Shown one piece after another: positions 6,548-7,432 of a stretch of 7,432 nt of DNA. Position numbers and translations under genes: made by a program. The stretch is from contig JAGBIR010000234.1 of NCBI GenBank assembly GCA_017934845.1, positions 1-7,432 on the forward strand, read 5' to 3'. The notes under the pieces were generated by a model, which saw only the letters and a program-made list of their open reading frames with translations, was not told the origin of the DNA and did not search any database. Each line of letters opens with the position of its first letter. Position 1 is the stretch's first letter. This stretch comes from Alistipes sp. GTDB taxonomy: Bacteria; Bacteroidota; Bacteroidia; Bacteroidales; Rikenellaceae.

Positions 6548-6649
6548 ATATTGTTTTTAATTATTTTATATTCTATTGGCGTTAAACGAGATTCTCACGC
6601 ATTCGTTTTTACGTCATGCCACAATTTGGAAAGACGAGATTGAGACTCT
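6548..6649. other. pyrF-pyrE intergenic gap with pyrE leader
   Basis: This 102-base gap contains a half copy of the hairpin repeat at 6612-6627 and an AT-rich pyrE leader. The leader segment ATTATTTTATATTCTAT (6561-6577) resembles the purT leader segment ATTATTTTATTCTAT (4061-4075), a shared style of AT-rich leader. No clear terminator or promoter was found, so readthrough from pyrF into pyrE is plausible. Confidence 0.5.
6612..6627 (-). repeat. Half copy of the hairpin repeat family
   Basis: CGTCATGCCACAATTT at 6612-6627 is identical over 16 bases to 4559-4574, the plus-strand left arm of the inverted hairpin element. The matching arm (AAATTG and TGGCAT) is absent nearby; the expected place would fall inside the end of pyrF. 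It is therefore a solitary arm or a truncated element. Confidence 0.65.
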
Positions 6650-7354
6650 TTACTCTCCAACAAACTCTGCCACACAACGCTTATAGGCAGCTACGGGATC
6701 CTCGGCCTGGGTGATGGGGCGACCTACGACGATGTAGTCGGTACCAATCTCACGCGCACGCTCGGGGGTGGTAACACGCACCTGATCGCCAATATCGCCA
6801 TCGGCAAAGCGAACGCCCGGGGTAACGGTTACGAACTCCTTACCGCAAGCCTCCTTAACCATACCAGCCTCCAACGGAGAGCATACCACACCATCCAAGC
6901 CTGCCTCTTTGGCATTCTTTGCGTAGTGGACAATAGTATCGTTAATCGATGCGTTGATAAGCAAATCCTTTTGCATACGCTCCTCGCTTGTTGAGGTGAG
7001 CTGCGTTACGGCCAGCAACACGGGGCGTGAGCCATCGGGACGTGTAAGACCCTCGACTGCAGCCTTCATCATCTCGATAGTACCGGCAGCGTGGAGGTTA
7101 CACATATCGACGTTGAGTGCCGACAACACCTTCATAGCCTTCTTTACCGTATTGGGTATATCGTGCAACTTGAGGTCGAGGAAAACCTTATGACCACGCG
7201 CCTTAAGCTCCCACACGATAGCAGGACCCGATGCGTAATAGAGCTCCATACCTATTTTTACGTAGGGTTTGCAGTCGGTAAACTTATCCAAAAAAGCAAG
7301 CGTAGCATCAGCACTGCTGAAATCGCACGCGATAATTACATCTCTGTGGCTCAT
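6650..7354 (-). CDS. pyrF: Orotidine 5'-phosphate decarboxylase
   Basis: PyrF decarboxylates OMP to UMP, the last step of pyrimidine synthesis. The 234 residues show the complete family pattern: Asp11 in IIACDFSS (7-14), Lys33 in VKIGMELYY (32-40), the catalytic block [13 protein letters not shown] (58-70) with Asp60, Lys62 and Asp65, and the C-terminal phosphate-binding segment VVGRPIT (209-215). Length and motifs fit the short, Bacillus/E. coli-like class rather than the longer type of about 270 residues that I recall from Bacteroides species. It is the first pyr gene of the minus-strand set in this window, with a promoter candidate just upstream. The start MSHRD follows an AT-rich leader without a Shine-Dalgarno sequence. 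Confidence 0.97.
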   Translation of the reverse strand: MSHRDVIIACDFSSADATLAFLDKFTDCKPYVKIGMELYYASGPAIVWELKARGHKVFLDLKLHDIPNTVKKAMKVLSALNVDMCNLHAAGTIEMMKAAVEGLTRPDGSRPVLLAVTQLTSTSEERMQKDLLINASINDTIVHYAKNAKEAGLDGVVCSPLEAGMVKEACGKEFVTVTPGVRFADGDIGDQVRVTTPERAREIGTDYIVVGRPITQAEDPVAAYKRCVAEFVGE

Positions 7355-7396
7355 AGCATTATATTGTTATAGGATTAAACATTACATTTCAACGTG

Positions 7397-7428
7397 CTAA
7401 TATAGCAATTTCTCACGAGAAATACAAT
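7397..7428 (-). promoter_or_regulatory. pyrF: Candidate Bacteroidota-type promoter for pyrF
   Basis: On the minus strand ATTG (7425-7428) and TATATTAG (7397-7404) are separated by 20 bases. They compare with the Bacteroidota primary-sigma consensus TTTG (-33) and TAnnTTTG (-7), with one mismatch in each box. The -7 box ends 42 bases before the pyrF ATG, giving a 5' leader of roughly 35 bases. The window ends just beyond, so a gene further upstream feeding into pyrF cannot be excluded. Confidence 0.45.
7408..7423. promoter_or_regulatory. Palindrome inside the pyrF promoter spacer (possible operator)
   Basis: ATTTCTC (7408-7414) and GAGAAAT (7417-7423) form a perfect 7-bp inverted repeat with a 2-base centre. 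It lies between the proposed -33 and -7 boxes, where a bound repressor would block transcription. The binding protein is unknown; with such a short loop it is more likely a DNA-binding site than a hairpin. Confidence 0.4.
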
Positions 7429-7432
7429 AGCA

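Overview
The window is a compact chromosomal block of de novo nucleotide biosynthesis genes. The organism is most likely a gut-type Bacteroidota, probably order Bacteroidales; an Alistipes/Rikenellaceae-like genome is a guess. The signs are AT-rich gene leaders without a Shine-Dalgarno sequence, a promoter candidate of the Bacteroidota kind (-33 TTTG / -7 TAnnTTTG) before pyrF, and protein sequences that look Bacteroidota-like. No phage gene, transposase or tRNA was seen.

Layout. Plus strand, 1-2747: the 3' end of purH (its start lies outside the window), purD and folD, closely spaced and probably one transcript. A hairpin with T-rich flanks on both sides (about 2816-2850) separates folD from the convergent purT and looks like a shared bidirectional terminator. 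Everything from 2870 to 7354 is on the minus strand. Read in its own direction it runs pyrF, pyrE, pyrB, a 433-base non-coding stretch packed with hairpin repeats, a small GIY-YIG nuclease gene, and purT.

How the genes fit together. PurD makes glycinamide ribonucleotide (GAR), and PurT formylates GAR with formate and ATP. FolD makes the 10-formyl-tetrahydrofolate that PurH uses for the last formyl transfer to IMP. PyrB starts the committed part of the pyrimidine pathway, and PyrE and PyrF finish it, turning orotate into UMP. The GIY-YIG gene has no obvious link to this metabolism.

Two things stand out. First, PyrB carries a C-terminal four-cysteine tail that matches the zinc domain of the regulatory subunit PyrI, while PyrI's nucleotide-binding domain is absent. 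Second, the stretch between pyrB and the GIY-YIG gene holds three 78-79 base hairpin elements, one of them inverted, with identical geometry: a 6-bp outer stem, a 2-nt bulge on the same side and a 10-11 bp inner stem. Their inner stem sequences are largely different, so structure is conserved more than sequence. Partial copies lie just upstream of the GIY-YIG start and in the pyrF-pyrE gap.
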